Shown here in pieces: positions 1 through 8,776 of a stretch of 64,000 bases of DNA. Each line of letters opens with the position of its first letter. The first letter of the stretch is position 1. The position numbers and the translations under genes are program-made. The stretch comes from Flavobacteriales bacterium (GTDB taxonomy: Bacteria; Bacteroidota; Bacteroidia; Flavobacteriales_E; Vicingaceae): positions 42,682-106,681 of the forward strand of contig JACJZA010000012.1 of assembly GCA_020635825.1 (NCBI GenBank), given 5' to 3'. The notes under the pieces are model-generated. The model did not search any database and was not told where the DNA came from. It saw nothing but the letters and a program-made list of their open reading frames with translations.

Positions 1-198
1 ACCATACTTAGTTATACCAGCGTAGTACTCATTAATTTCATCGAATACAAATTCGATTTGATCCGGAGTCGTCATATCCAGCTGTAAAACCGGTTGAAGA
101 TCCATCGTCACAGTAACGTCTTTTTCATCGATCAACTGTGCATTTGCAGTAGCTCCAAATAGTAAGAAAGCACCACATAAGTAACTTAACTTTTTCAT
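1..198 (-). CDS. secreted protein of unknown function (3' part beyond window edge)
   Basis: Open frame from an ATG at 198 running off the left edge, so only the first 66 residues are visible. It starts MKKLSYLCGAFLLFGATANA followed by Q, a clear Sec signal peptide with a likely cut after ANA. The mature start is acidic (LIDEKDVTVTMDLQPVLQLD). I do not recognise a named domain. It lies 30 bp downstream of the chaperone-like gene on the same strand, with no terminator between, so the two are probably co-transcribed. By analogy with chaperone/secreted-subunit pairs it could be the client of that protein; this is inference from position only. Confidence 0.75.
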   Translation of the reverse strand, partial: MKKLSYLCGAFLLFGATANAQLIDEKDVTVTMDLQPVLQLDMTTPDQIEFVFDEINEYYAGITKYG

Positions 199-228
199 AG
201 TTGTTTGTTTTAAGGGTTATTATTTACT

Positions 229-1134
229 TTAATTTATTACAAATTCCATTTTAGCAGCTTGTATCTCTTCAGATCCTTCATAATCCAGCACACCTATTGC
301 TAAATATTTTCCTTTTGGTAATTCATCAGGAATTACAAATGAAAAATCTCTGATTAGTTCCGGTACTATTGTAAACCGTTTTACAGTTAATCTTTGTTGT
401 TTTCCATTATCTAAGTTAGTTAAATCTATGTAAGAAGTACAAAAAGCAATTCCATCACCTTTATTGGCTGCTTCGATTAATATTACTTTGGCACTGTCTT
501 TTTCTTGCATGCTGAAGTTAGTAATTTCAACATTGTTGGTTACCACATTTGGTGGGTTTTGATAAACGAAAACCCCAAAAGCAAATGTTGGTATTACACC
601 TAGTGCAACAGTCCCTTCGTTTTTTGATGGAGGTTCTAATGTTGAACGAGGTTCCTCTTGCTCAATCATAATAATATTCCAAGCAGCCTTATTTCCAGAT
701 TCATCAGTAGGAATACTAACAGTAAACTTTACTTCTTTTTTTTCGCCTGGTAAAACTTCAATAAAAGTAGGAGAAATATTTAACCATTTTGAAAGAGAAT
801 ATTTTCCTTCTCCTGCTGGAATGAAACTACTTTTTCCTTTACCATTCATGTTAAAGTCATAACTATTGACTTTAAATTTTTTGGCAGTCTCAGTGTCATT
901 TTTAACAGATATTTTATAAGTTTTTACTTCTCCCGGTTTCATGTTCAAATGAAAATGTGCTGGAGAAACTGAAATTCCTTTTGTTTGATAATTATCCCCA
1001 CTAGAATTAGAGGAGCTATTGATTACTGCTGAACTTGTATCACTACTAATCACTTGATTACTATCTGTATCTTGAGCTTTTAAAAATGTAATACTCATTA
1101 ATACAGAAACTGTATAAATCAATCCCTTTCTCAT
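229..1134 (-). CDS. periplasmic Ig-fold chaperone-like protein (PapD/DUF916-like)
   Basis: 301 residues with an N-terminal signal peptide (MRKGLIYTVSVLMSITFLKA). After a Ser/Asn-rich spacer (about 25-50), the segment from about 53 (ISVSPAHFHLNMKPGEVKTY) through the PGEKKEVKFTVSIP stretch near 130 has the pattern of an N-terminal PapD-like or DUF916-like immunoglobulin fold: a start 'SPA.f.l.l.PGE' and a closing 'PGe...v.f.v..P'. A second Ig-like half follows (about 190-301). The fold suggests a periplasmic chaperone or surface-scaffold protein rather than an enzyme. The secreted protein gene lies 30 bp downstream. The exact family is uncertain because no classical usher or pilin gene is visible in the window. 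Confidence 0.65.
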   Translation of the reverse strand: MRKGLIYTVSVLMSITFLKAQDTDSNQVISSDTSSAVINSSSNSSGDNYQTKGISVSPAHFHLNMKPGEVKTYKISVKNDTETAKKFKVNSYDFNMNGKGKSSFIPAGEGKYSLSKWLNISPTFIEVLPGEKKEVKFTVSIPTDESGNKAAWNIIMIEQEEPRSTLEPPSKNEGTVALGVIPTFAFGVFVYQNPPNVVTNNVEITNFSMQEKDSAKVILIEAANKGDGIAFCTSYIDLTNLDNGKQQRLTVKRFTIVPELIRDFSFVIPDELPKGKYLAIGVLDYEGSEEIQAAKMEFVIN

Positions 1135-1289
1135 AAAATAGAACTATGTTTTAACCTATCTGTTAGCTAATATATAAAATTAGATGATAATTCTACGATA
1201 TGCTTAAATAAAAAGTTACCTTTTTATTACTATTTATAAGGGTTTTAAATAAAAATATGGATAAATCTATTTGGAAATCAATAGGTTTG

Positions 1290-1748
1290 CTAAAGGCATC
1301 TTTTTACTTTTTGTTCATGAGCCTTTTTACCTTCTACTGTAGATTGATTGCCTTCAAAAAGAATTTTACACTCACCCGTTTTCATTGCCTCTAACTCTTC
1401 CATTGCTTTATCAAAAACATCATCATCTTCCGTTTCAAGCATAGTTTTCTCTAATTCTTTTTGCTTTTTAACGCAATCACAAAAAGACATTCCTCCGTTA
1501 CTTTCACTTGGGTTTTCTGTATTTGCTTTAAGTGCCTCTTGAAGAGTCATTTCAGAATTTTCATCTACTTCTTCTTGATAAACTCCGGTTGAACTGGTAT
1601 CGGCAGCTGTAAATTCTGCATTAGCATCATCTATTTGTTGAACCTCAGTAGCTGTAGTGTCAATTTCTAAATTTTCGTCGGTAGTTACTTCAGAAGTACA
1701 TCCAATAATAAAAAGAACAGAAAGAGTTATTAAAAATAATTGTTTCAT
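1290..1748 (-). CDS. small acidic lipoprotein, function unknown
   Basis: 152 residues starting MKQLFLITLSVLFIIGC, with lipobox IIGC predicting lipidation at Cys17. The mature part is very acidic and Thr/Ser/Glu-rich to about residue 85. It then has a compact module with three cysteines (FCDC and GEC), charged helices between them, and a further Cys near the C-terminus. Possibly two disulphides in the periplasm. I recognise no family. It lies 41 bp downstream of the exporter gene on the same strand and may be at the end of the purB-exporter transcript. The reverse-strand open frame over it is a shadow. Confidence 0.7.
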   Translation of the reverse strand: MKQLFLITLSVLFIIGCTSEVTTDENLEIDTTATEVQQIDDANAEFTAADTSSTGVYQEEVDENSEMTLQEALKANTENPSESNGGMSFCDCVKKQKELEKTMLETEDDDVFDKAMEELEAMKTGECKILFEGNQSTVEGKKAHEQKVKRCL

Positions 1749-1789
1749 CTTTAATGAGTTTTAGTTTGCCTAAAGATAAGGGTATTTTA

Positions 1790-3616
1790 TTAATTAGAGA
1801 AAGTTTGAAGGTCTGAAAGTCGTTTATAAATCCCTTCTCTGTTTATCAGTTCAGCATGAGTACCTCTTTCAGCTATTTTTCCTTGTTGCAGTACAATAAT
1901 TTCATCAGCATTTTGAATGGTGGAAAGTCGATGAGCAATTACAATAGAAGTTCTATTTTGCATTAGTTTAAATAATGCATCTTGAACTAATTTTTCAGAT
2001 TCGGTATCCAATGCAGAAGTTGCTTCATCTAAAATAAGTATTGGTGGGTTTTTTAAAACAGCACGAGCAATACTTAGGCGTTGACGCTGACCACCTGATA
2101 GTTTACTCCCTCGGTCACCAATGTTGGTCTCATACCCATTTTCTAATTGAGAAATAAATTCGTGTGCATTGGCAATTTTAGCGGCTTCAATTACTTGTTC
2201 TTTTGTCGCATTTTCAGAACCAAAAGAAATGTTATTGAAAATCGTATCGTTAAAAAGAATAGATTCTTGAGTAACCACTCCAATAAAACTTCTAAGATTG
2301 TCTAACTTCAAATCTTTAATATTTACTCCATCAATCTCGATACTTCCCGAAGTCACATCATAAAAACGAGGTAATAAATCGGCAAAAGTAGATTTCCCAC
2401 CTCCCGATTCACCTACTAGAGCAATGGTTTTTCCTTTTTCAATATTGATGTCTATTTCATTTAGAACTAATTCATTAGTATAACCAAAAGATACATTTTT
2501 GTAGTGAATATTATTAGTAAAAGAAGATAGCGATTTTGGGTTTTCTATTTCCTTAATATTGTTTTCCGCTTTAATCAATTCATCTATTCTTTCGGCTGAT
2601 GCTGCTCCTTTTTGAATAATAGAATAAGCACTTGAAATGGCTTTAATAGGACTTAATAATCTTGCAAAAATGATAATGTATCCTATAAATTCACCACCAT
2701 TAAAATTACTTTCTCCATCTAACACTAAGCTTCCACCATAGTAAGCTAAAGTAACCATAACGGTTGATCCTAAAAATTCACTTAAAGGTGATGCTGAATC
2801 TCGTTTTCGCATCATTTTTAAATGAAGATCAGTATAGTCTTGATTTAGAGTTTGAAATTTTCGGTCAACTGTTTTTTCTGCATGAAAAGCTTTAATTATA
2901 CGCAACCCACCTAATGATTCTTCAACGCTAGAAAGTAATTCTCCCATTTGAGACTGAAGCTTACCCGATGTTTTTTTTAAACTTTTTCCAACTCTTCCAA
3001 TAATAAAACCGCTGGTTGGAAGTAGTATTAAAGAAAATAAAGTAAGCTTAGGATTCATCCCAATCATAACTACTAAAGAAAGTGTAACTGAAATAGGTTC
3101 TTTAAACATTAATTCTAATGAATTAAGTATCGACCATTCCACTTCCTGTACATCAGTTGTTACTCTAGAAATAATATCTCCTTTTTTTTCTTCAGAATAA
3201 AATAATAGAGGCAATGAAAGAAGTTTGGTGTGGAGTTCGTTTCTCATGTCTCTTACAACTCCAGTTCTTAGCACAGCTATAAAAAACATGGCTCCATAAC
3301 GGAATAGGTTTTTTAATAAAAACATAACCCCAACTAGAACACAAACAAATAATAAGACTTTAATTTTGTTATCGTCTTCAATATACTGACTGGCAGTATA
3401 ATTAAAGTAAGCTTCAAAATAATCTTTAGAAAAAGAAAAATCAGGCTTCTCTGAAATGGTAATAGTGGATTGTTCGAATAAAATATTTAAAAAAGGAACA
3501 AATAAAAGCATAGAAAGCAGTTCAAATATAACTGCCAAAATATTGAAGACAATATTTAAAAGAGCATAAACCTTATAATTTAAGGCGTATTTAATTATGT
3601 TTTTAAAGCTCTTCAT
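1790..3616 (-). CDS. ABC transporter, fused permease/ATPase (MsbA-like exporter)
   Basis: 608 residues, a normal half-transporter. The N-terminal ABC type-1 transmembrane domain (about 20-310) has six hydrophobic helices. The C-terminal nucleotide-binding domain (about 370-600) contains Walker A GESGGGKST, the Q-loop VVTQES, signature LSGGQRQR, Walker B ILILDEATSALD and the switch histidine in IAHRLST, so it should be an active homodimer. The family exports lipid A, phospholipids or drugs across the inner membrane; in Bacteroidota the best guess is an MsbA-type lipid flippase, but substrate cannot be read from sequence. It begins 4 bp after the purB stop, so the two genes are translationally close and share a transcript. 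Confidence 0.9.
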   Translation of the reverse strand: MKSFKNIIKYALNYKVYALLNIVFNILAVIFELLSMLLFVPFLNILFEQSTITISEKPDFSFSKDYFEAYFNYTASQYIEDDNKIKVLLFVCVLVGVMFLLKNLFRYGAMFFIAVLRTGVVRDMRNELHTKLLSLPLLFYSEEKKGDIISRVTTDVQEVEWSILNSLELMFKEPISVTLSLVVMIGMNPKLTLFSLILLPTSGFIIGRVGKSLKKTSGKLQSQMGELLSSVEESLGGLRIIKAFHAEKTVDRKFQTLNQDYTDLHLKMMRKRDSASPLSEFLGSTVMVTLAYYGGSLVLDGESNFNGGEFIGYIIIFARLLSPIKAISSAYSIIQKGAASAERIDELIKAENNIKEIENPKSLSSFTNNIHYKNVSFGYTNELVLNEIDINIEKGKTIALVGESGGGKSTFADLLPRFYDVTSGSIEIDGVNIKDLKLDNLRSFIGVVTQESILFNDTIFNNISFGSENATKEQVIEAAKIANAHEFISQLENGYETNIGDRGSKLSGGQRQRLSIARAVLKNPPILILDEATSALDTESEKLVQDALFKLMQNRTSIVIAHRLSTIQNADEIIVLQQGKIAERGTHAELINREGIYKRLSDLQTFSN

Positions 3617-3620
3617 TTAT

Positions 3621-4973
3621 TTAGAATAAGTTTACTCCTGTGTAGTTGTATGGTGTAATTTTCTTTAATTCTGCTTTTACAGTTTCATTAACGTTTAAAG
3701 TATCAATAAAATTTGCAATTGAATTTGCAGTTATTTTTTCATTGGTTCTAGTAAGCTCCTTTAGAGCTTCATAAGGTTTTGGGTAACCTTCTCTTCTTAA
3801 TACGGTTTGAATTGCTTCTGCAGCAACAGCCCAATTGTTTTCTAAATCTTCTTTAATTTTTGCTTCATTGATTAATAACTTGTTCAATCCTTTTATCAAA
3901 GAAGCTAAAGAAATTACAGTGTGACCAATAGGAACACCTACATTTCTTAAAACGGTTGAATCTGTTAAATCTCTTTGCAATCTAGAAATAGGAAGCTTAG
4001 CAGATAAGTGTTCAAAAATTGCATTGGCAATTCCTAAGTTTCCTTCCGAATTTTCGAAATCAATTGGGTTTACCTTGTGAGGCATAGCTGATGAACCTAT
4101 TTCTCCTTCTTTAATTTTTTGTTTAAAATAATCCATTGAAACATAAGTCCACACATCTCTATCTAAATCAATAATAATGTTGTTGATTCTTTTTAAGCCA
4201 TCAAAAAGAGCAGCTAAATTGTCGTAGTGTTCAATTTGTGTAGTAGTTTGAGACCGATCTAAACCTAAAGAATTATTGACAAAATTGTTTGCAAAATCAA
4301 TCCAATTATATTCCGGATAAGCAACATGATGAGCATTTAGATTTCCGGTTGCACCACCAAACTTTGCAGAAAAAGGAACAGCTTTTACTTGTTCTAATTG
4401 TTTTTCAATTCGTTCAATAAACACAAAAAACTCTTTTCCAAGTTTAGTAGGGGAGGCTGGTTGTCCATGTGTTTTTGCCAACATAGGGATGTTCTTCCAT
4501 TCTTGAGCTTTAGTTTTTAAAATAGATAAAGCTTCATTAAGCATTGGATAATAAACATCTTCTAAAGCTTCCTTCAATGATAATGGAACAGAAGTATTGT
4601 TGATGTCTTGTGAAGTTAAACCAAAGTGAACGAATTCTTTTTGTTCATTAATTCCAAGTGCAGTGAATTTATCTTTAATAAAATATTCAACTGCTTTTAC
4701 ATCATGATTGGTGGTTTTTTCAATTTCTTTAACAGCTAAAGCGTCATTATTATTGAAATTTCTATAAATATCCCTAATAGAATTATAAAGAGATTTATCA
4801 AAGTTTTTTAACTGAGGTAATGGGAGTTCGCATAATGAAATAAAATATTCAATTTCAACTCTTACACGATATTGAATCAATGCAGCTTCAGAAAAATAAC
4901 TTCCTAAATTTTTGGTTACTCTTCTATATCTTCCATCTATTGGGGAGATGGCTGTTAATTCTGTTAACTCCAT
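3621..4973 (-). CDS. purB: adenylosuccinate lyase
   Basis: 450 residues. It catalyses two fumarate-releasing steps of purine synthesis: SAICAR to AICAR and adenylosuccinate to AMP. The fumarase/aspartase superfamily signature is present as GSSAMPHKVNPIDFENSEGN (about 290-310), which carries the mobile catalytic serine loop. The substrate-binding motif KTTNHDVKAVEYF and the catalytic-histidine region AKTHGQPASPTKLGKE are intact. Length and order match the bacterial enzyme. The start ATG at 4973 opens with MELTELTAISPIDGRY, the usual N-terminus. A TAnnTTTG box lies 25 bp upstream. The MsbA-like gene follows 4 bp after the stop. Confidence 0.97.
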   Translation of the reverse strand: MELTELTAISPIDGRYRRVTKNLGSYFSEAALIQYRVRVEIEYFISLCELPLPQLKNFDKSLYNSIRDIYRNFNNNDALAVKEIEKTTNHDVKAVEYFIKDKFTALGINEQKEFVHFGLTSQDINNTSVPLSLKEALEDVYYPMLNEALSILKTKAQEWKNIPMLAKTHGQPASPTKLGKEFFVFIERIEKQLEQVKAVPFSAKFGGATGNLNAHHVAYPEYNWIDFANNFVNNSLGLDRSQTTTQIEHYDNLAALFDGLKRINNIIIDLDRDVWTYVSMDYFKQKIKEGEIGSSAMPHKVNPIDFENSEGNLGIANAIFEHLSAKLPISRLQRDLTDSTVLRNVGVPIGHTVISLASLIKGLNKLLINEAKIKEDLENNWAVAAEAIQTVLRREGYPKPYEALKELTRTNEKITANSIANFIDTLNVNETVKAELKKITPYNYTGVNLF

Positions 4974-4997
4974 TTATATTAATTTTTGTTAAAAAGG

Positions 4998-5005
4998 CAA
5001 AAGTA
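4998..5005 (-). promoter_or_regulatory. candidate -7 box (TACTTTTG) for purB
   Basis: On the minus strand this reads TACTTTTG, an exact match to the Bacteroidota TAnnTTTG element, ending 25 bases before the purB ATG. No clear TTTG lies at the -33 spacing, so it is a partial promoter match. Confidence 0.45.
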
Positions 5006-5041
5006 ACGCTTTTAGTCAGAATATTTAGGTTGATTTATATG

Positions 5042-5049
5042 TATATTTG
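5042..5049 (+). promoter_or_regulatory. candidate -7 box (TATATTTG) for the EI24 gene
   Basis: Exact TAnnTTTG match directly abutting the ATG at 5050. If it is used, transcription would start near 5056 and translation would have to begin at the in-frame ATG at 5074 (MFKNFGVGLRAYGKA). No good -33 TTTG is present, so this is tentative. Confidence 0.35.
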
Positions 5050-5898
5050 ATGTTGAAAAAACACATTATTAAGATGTTTAAAAACTTTGGTGTAGGGTTA
5101 AGAGCTTATGGAAAAGCGATAGAATTGGTTTTTTCCAAACATTTATGGTGGTGCTTGTTATTTCCAATAGCATTAAACATTGTTTTTTTAGTGGCTGGAT
5201 GGTTAGGTATTGGCTCATTGAGTGAATATGTAGAAACTTGGTTGGAAAATCTTTTAAAAATTGATAAAGATTCATTTTGGGGTGCAGAGTTTTTAGCTCC
5301 GGTTTCAAATTATTTAGCAGGTATAGCTGGTGGCATTGTATGGGTTTTATTAAAATTTATTTTCTTTTTTGTTTTTGCTTATTTTGGAGGGTATATCATT
5401 ATAATTTGTTTATCACCAGTATTTGCTTTCTTATCAGAAAGAACCGAAGAATTATTGACTGGGAATGAGTATCCATTTAATGGTGACCAAATGATGAGAG
5501 ATGTGGTTAGAGGGGTGCTAATTGCTTTTCGTAATTTGTTCATTGAGTTGGGCTATATGATTTTGGTTTTTATTCTAGGTTTATTTATACCTTTTGTGGG
5601 AGGTTTAGTAGGCTCAGTTTTTTTGTTTGTAATCTCAGCTTATTTCTATGGTTTTTCTTTTATTGATTATACCAATGAGAGAAGAAGATTGACTGTAAAA
5701 CAAAGTGTAAATTTTATGCGTCAAAATAAAGGATTGGCAATTGCAAATGGATTGATTTTCTCATTGTTTTTATTAATTCCATGGTGTGGTGTTACTCTTT
5801 CTGGCTTTGTTGCAATATTTTCTGTAGTAGCTGCAACCATATCAATACACGAAGTTGTAAATTTGTCCAATAATCCTTACGCGAAAAAGAAAAGTTAA
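5050..5898 (+). CDS. EI24/CysZ-like multi-pass membrane protein
   Basis: 282 residues from the ATG at 5050; ATG 5074 is an alternative that better fits how I remember homologues beginning (MFKNFGVGLRAYGKAIELVF). Four or more strongly hydrophobic helices (about 38-60, 95-130, 170-205, 235-265) and the conserved pattern HLWWCLLFPIALN ... IICLSPVFAFLSERTEELLTG ... DVVRGVLIAFRNL place it in the EI24 (etoposide-induced 2.4) superfamily, which includes the sulfate transporter CysZ. There is no local sulfur-assimilation context, so its cargo is unknown. The mqnA start codon follows one base after the stop, so the two are probably co-transcribed and coupled. Confidence 0.8.
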   Translation: MLKKHIIKMFKNFGVGLRAYGKAIELVFSKHLWWCLLFPIALNIVFLVAGWLGIGSLSEYVETWLENLLKIDKDSFWGAEFLAPVSNYLAGIAGGIVWVLLKFIFFFVFAYFGGYIIIICLSPVFAFLSERTEELLTGNEYPFNGDQMMRDVVRGVLIAFRNLFIELGYMILVFILGLFIPFVGGLVGSVFLFVISAYFYGFSFIDYTNERRRLTVKQSVNFMRQNKGLAIANGLIFSLFLLIPWCGVTLSGFVAIFSVVAATISIHEVVNLSNNPYAKKKS

Positions 5899-5899
5899 G

Positions 5900-6646
5900 T
5901 TGAAGATAAAGGTATCGTTGGTTTCTTATCTAAATGCCATTCCTTTTTTATATGGCATTAAAAACTCCAAAATTCAGGAAGAAATAGAATTGCATTTAGA
6001 TATTCCTTCTGATTGTGCAAAAAAGCTAATATATAATGAAGTTGATTTGGGATTAGTTCCGGTTGCTATCATTCCACAACTAAAAGAACATTACATCATT
6101 TCTGATTATTGTATTGGAGCCCAAGGGAAAGTTAATTCAGTTCTTTTGGTTAGTGATGTTCCCTTAAATGAAATTAAAGAAGTTTTACTTGATTATCAAT
6201 CAAAAACTTCTGTTAACTTAGTAAAAGTGCTAGCTAAAAATCTTTGGAAAATAAATCCTATTTGGAAAGATAGTAAAGAAGGGTTTGAGAACAATATAGA
6301 AGGAAATGTGGCTGGTGTTATTATCGGTGATAGAACTTTTCATCTCCCTAAAAAATTCAAATACCAATATGATTTAGCTGAAGAGTGGCAAAAGTTAACA
6401 GGGTTACCTTTTACTTTTGCATGCTGGGTAGCCAATAAAAAATTGCCAGCGGAATTTGTTTATGAGTTAAATAAAACTTTTCAAAAAGGAGTTTCAAATA
6501 AAGAAGATTCAATTTCATTAGGAGAAGGAAGAGGAGTAGAAAGTGAAAGTTTGTTGAATTACCTTAATAATGATATCGATTATATATTGGACGAAACCAA
6601 GATTAAATCAATTGATTTGTTTTTAAAATACTTAGCTAAAATATAG
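5900..6646 (+). CDS. mqnA: chorismate dehydratase (futalosine menaquinone pathway)
   Basis: 248 residues. MqnA converts chorismate to 3-[(1-carboxyvinyl)oxy]benzoate, the first step of the futalosine route to menaquinone. The N-terminus KIKVSLVSYLNAIPFLYG, the segment VDLGLVPVAIIPQL and the C-terminal half with VIIGDRT and WQKLTGLPFTFACWVA match the periplasmic-binding-protein-like MqnA fold. The start is TTG at 5900, one base after the previous stop; no ATG exists near the conserved N-terminus, so a TTG start is needed. A Gly/Glu/Arg-rich stretch, SLGEGRGVESES (about 210-221), is purine-rich at the DNA level and resembles translated dispersed repeats seen in other genomes. Confidence 0.9.
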   Translation: MKIKVSLVSYLNAIPFLYGIKNSKIQEEIELHLDIPSDCAKKLIYNEVDLGLVPVAIIPQLKEHYIISDYCIGAQGKVNSVLLVSDVPLNEIKEVLLDYQSKTSVNLVKVLAKNLWKINPIWKDSKEGFENNIEGNVAGVIIGDRTFHLPKKFKYQYDLAEEWQKLTGLPFTFACWVANKKLPAEFVYELNKTFQKGVSNKEDSISLGEGRGVESESLLNYLNNDIDYILDETKIKSIDLFLKYLAKI

Positions 6647-6717
6647 TCTTATTTAACAAAAACATTTTTGTTCATATTCTTTCATAACATTCTTTTTTAA
6701 ATTTTAGCCTTATTCAC

Positions 6718-6725
6718 TACATTTG
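6718..6725 (+). promoter_or_regulatory. candidate -7 box (TACATTTG) that argues for the 6792 start
   Basis: Exact TAnnTTTG match. Transcription would start near 6732, which excludes the in-frame upstream start at 6723 and supports translation from the ATG at 6792 (or 6780), just before the signal peptide. Confidence 0.5.
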
Positions 6726-6791
6726 TTTTATAGGGTAAACAAATGGCATGGATTCTGTGTTGATGATACACCCAACAAAATGATTTATACA

Positions 6792-8426
6792 ATGAAACAA
6801 TTTTATTTTACAATTTTAATTTTTGGATCACTTCTTACTTTCTCTAATCATGCCTTTTCGCAAGATGATAAAACTGGAATGGTTGGTTATAAAATGAAAA
6901 TGGCTGATGCTCGCCATCAATATTTAAATGGAAACATTAGAGGCGGTTTATTGGTTTATCGTGAGTTGTTAAAGGAGTTTACCAATGATGCGATGATTAA
7001 TTTTAGAATGGGAGAATGCTATTTTGATTTAAAAGAATGGGAATTATCAGTTGAATATTATCAAAATGCAAAAAACTTAAATGACAAGATTGTACCTGAA
7101 TTGTATTATAAATTGGGAGAAGCTTACCACAGAAATAATCAATTAGATAAGGCCAAAGAATCATTAACTACTTTTCAAACTTCAGCAAGTAAGAAAACCT
7201 TAAAATCTTATGATGTTTCTAAATTACTATCTCAGGTAGATTATGCTACTAAAATGACAGAATCGCCTGTAAAAGTTGATATCATCAATTTGGGTAAAAA
7301 CATTAATTCTAGAGGTGGTGATTATGCTCCATCTATTTCTGCTGACGGAAAAACAATGATTTTTACTTCAAGAAGATCAGACACGAAAGGAGGGGGAGTT
7401 GATAAAGCTGGTGATTATAAATATTTTGAAGATATCTATATTGCAGAGTGGGATTCTGTCAATAATGAATGGGGTAAAGCACTCCCAATAGAAGGGAAAT
7501 TAAACACAGAAGGACATGATGCCAGCTTAAGCATTTCACCTGATGGAAAGCAAATTTATATTTATCGTAATGATGGAAGCTTATACATAGGTGACATATT
7601 TGTTTCTAAGAAAAGAAGTTCAGGAACTTGGGGTAATCCTCAAGCACTTGATAAACCAATAAATTCATCTTATTTTGAGAGTTCTGCTTCTTTATCAGCT
7701 GATGGAAATAGATTATATTTTGTAAGTGAGAGAGAACAAAAAAAATATAACCCTCAGGGTAAAGGTGATATTTATGTAGTTGAAAAAATATCTAAATCTA
7801 CTTGGGGAGAACCATTTAATTTAGGTTCTGTTATTAATACTCCTGAAGATGAAATTTCTGTATTTATTCATCCTGATGGAAAAACTTTATTTTTCAGTTC
7901 AAAAGGTCATTTGTCAATGGGAGGTTACGATATTTTTATGAGTAAAATGCAAGAAGATGGTACATGGTCTAAACCAGAAAATTTGGGTTATCCAATCAAT
8001 ACAGTTGATGACGATGTACATTTTATTCTAGGAACAGATGGCAAAATAGCTCATTATTCAACTGTGAAGAAAGATGGGTTAGGAGAAAGAGATATCTATA
8101 AAATCGATATGAGTAATTACGATTTGTTAAAAGGAGTACAAACAAATTTGTCAATCATTCAAGGTGTGGTAGAAGCACAATTGGATGGTGCAAAAATATC
8201 AGCAGAAATTACATTTACAGATGCTAGCGGAAAAGTGATAGGAAGAACTATTACTGATGAAGAAGGCAATTATTTTATTACCTTACCTGGAAATGCAAAA
8301 TATGATATTTCTGTCACTGCAGATGGATATCAGCCTTCAAAAAAGAATGTTGAATTGAAGTTGGGCAATGGAAAAACTCATATAGAAAATTATGTTTTTC
8401 AGTTAGAAATTACACCAGCTGAATAA
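6792..8426 (+). CDS. TPR-PD40 propeller-carboxypeptidase-like protein, exported
   Basis: 544 residues from ATG 6792, where a signal peptide begins (MKQFYFTILIFGSLLTFS, cut near AFSQ). The frame is open from 6723 but those 23 residues do not look like a signal sequence and lie over the promoter box. Order: tetratricopeptide-like helices (about 30-140), WD40-like PD40 beta-propeller repeats with the SADGKTMIFTSRR / SPDGKQIYIYRNDG / SADGNRLYFVSERE / HPDGKTLFFSSKG pattern (about 180-430), then a carboxypeptidase regulatory-like Ig domain (about 450-535). Bacteroidota OmpA-family envelope proteins share this layout, but the peptidoglycan-binding OmpA domain is absent here. Probably periplasmic or outer-membrane-associated. 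Confidence 0.8.
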   Translation: MKQFYFTILIFGSLLTFSNHAFSQDDKTGMVGYKMKMADARHQYLNGNIRGGLLVYRELLKEFTNDAMINFRMGECYFDLKEWELSVEYYQNAKNLNDKIVPELYYKLGEAYHRNNQLDKAKESLTTFQTSASKKTLKSYDVSKLLSQVDYATKMTESPVKVDIINLGKNINSRGGDYAPSISADGKTMIFTSRRSDTKGGGVDKAGDYKYFEDIYIAEWDSVNNEWGKALPIEGKLNTEGHDASLSISPDGKQIYIYRNDGSLYIGDIFVSKKRSSGTWGNPQALDKPINSSYFESSASLSADGNRLYFVSEREQKKYNPQGKGDIYVVEKISKSTWGEPFNLGSVINTPEDEISVFIHPDGKTLFFSSKGHLSMGGYDIFMSKMQEDGTWSKPENLGYPINTVDDDVHFILGTDGKIAHYSTVKKDGLGERDIYKIDMSNYDLLKGVQTNLSIIQGVVEAQLDGAKISAEITFTDASGKVIGRTITDEEGNYFITLPGNAKYDISVTADGYQPSKKNVELKLGNGKTHIENYVFQLEITPAE

Positions 8427-8427
8427 A

Positions 8428-8775
8428 ATGTATGATGCACATAATTTAATTATCGATTCAGAAAATAACCGCTTTAAAACTTATGTGAAGTTTTTAGGTT
8501 TTAAAGTAGGGGAGTGGAAAGAATTACCTCAATTTACTTTTATCGCTATAACAAAAGTTAGGTTTTCCAAAACCGTTAGCTCTCCTAAATTAATGGGCAA
8601 CCAAAATTGTACCAGTAATTTTAGTGATTATAAGTTTTGTGTATTTCTATGTATAGACTCAAGAAAAAAATATTTGGTGTTTAAAGGAGATTATGAGGAT
8701 GCCATTAAAGTTGCAAGTTCTCTTAAAGATTATCTCAAAATAAGTGTTGAAGATTTTGTAAAATTAGAAAGTTAA
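8428..8775 (+). CDS. conserved hypothetical protein, 115 aa
   Basis: Starts two bases after the propeller gene ends, on the same strand, so probably the last gene of that transcript. No signal peptide or membrane segment. Alternating short beta-strand-like stretches (KTYVKFLGFKVGEWKEL, FTFIAITKVRF, KFCVFLCID, KYLVFKGDY) and a terminal helix give a PH-like/small beta-rich profile. I do not recognise the family. It converges on the large adhesin gene, whose stop lies one base beyond. Confidence 0.65.
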   Translation: MYDAHNLIIDSENNRFKTYVKFLGFKVGEWKELPQFTFIAITKVRFSKTVSSPKLMGNQNCTSNFSDYKFCVFLCIDSRKKYLVFKGDYEDAIKVASSLKDYLKISVEDFVKLES

Positions 8776-8776
8776 T

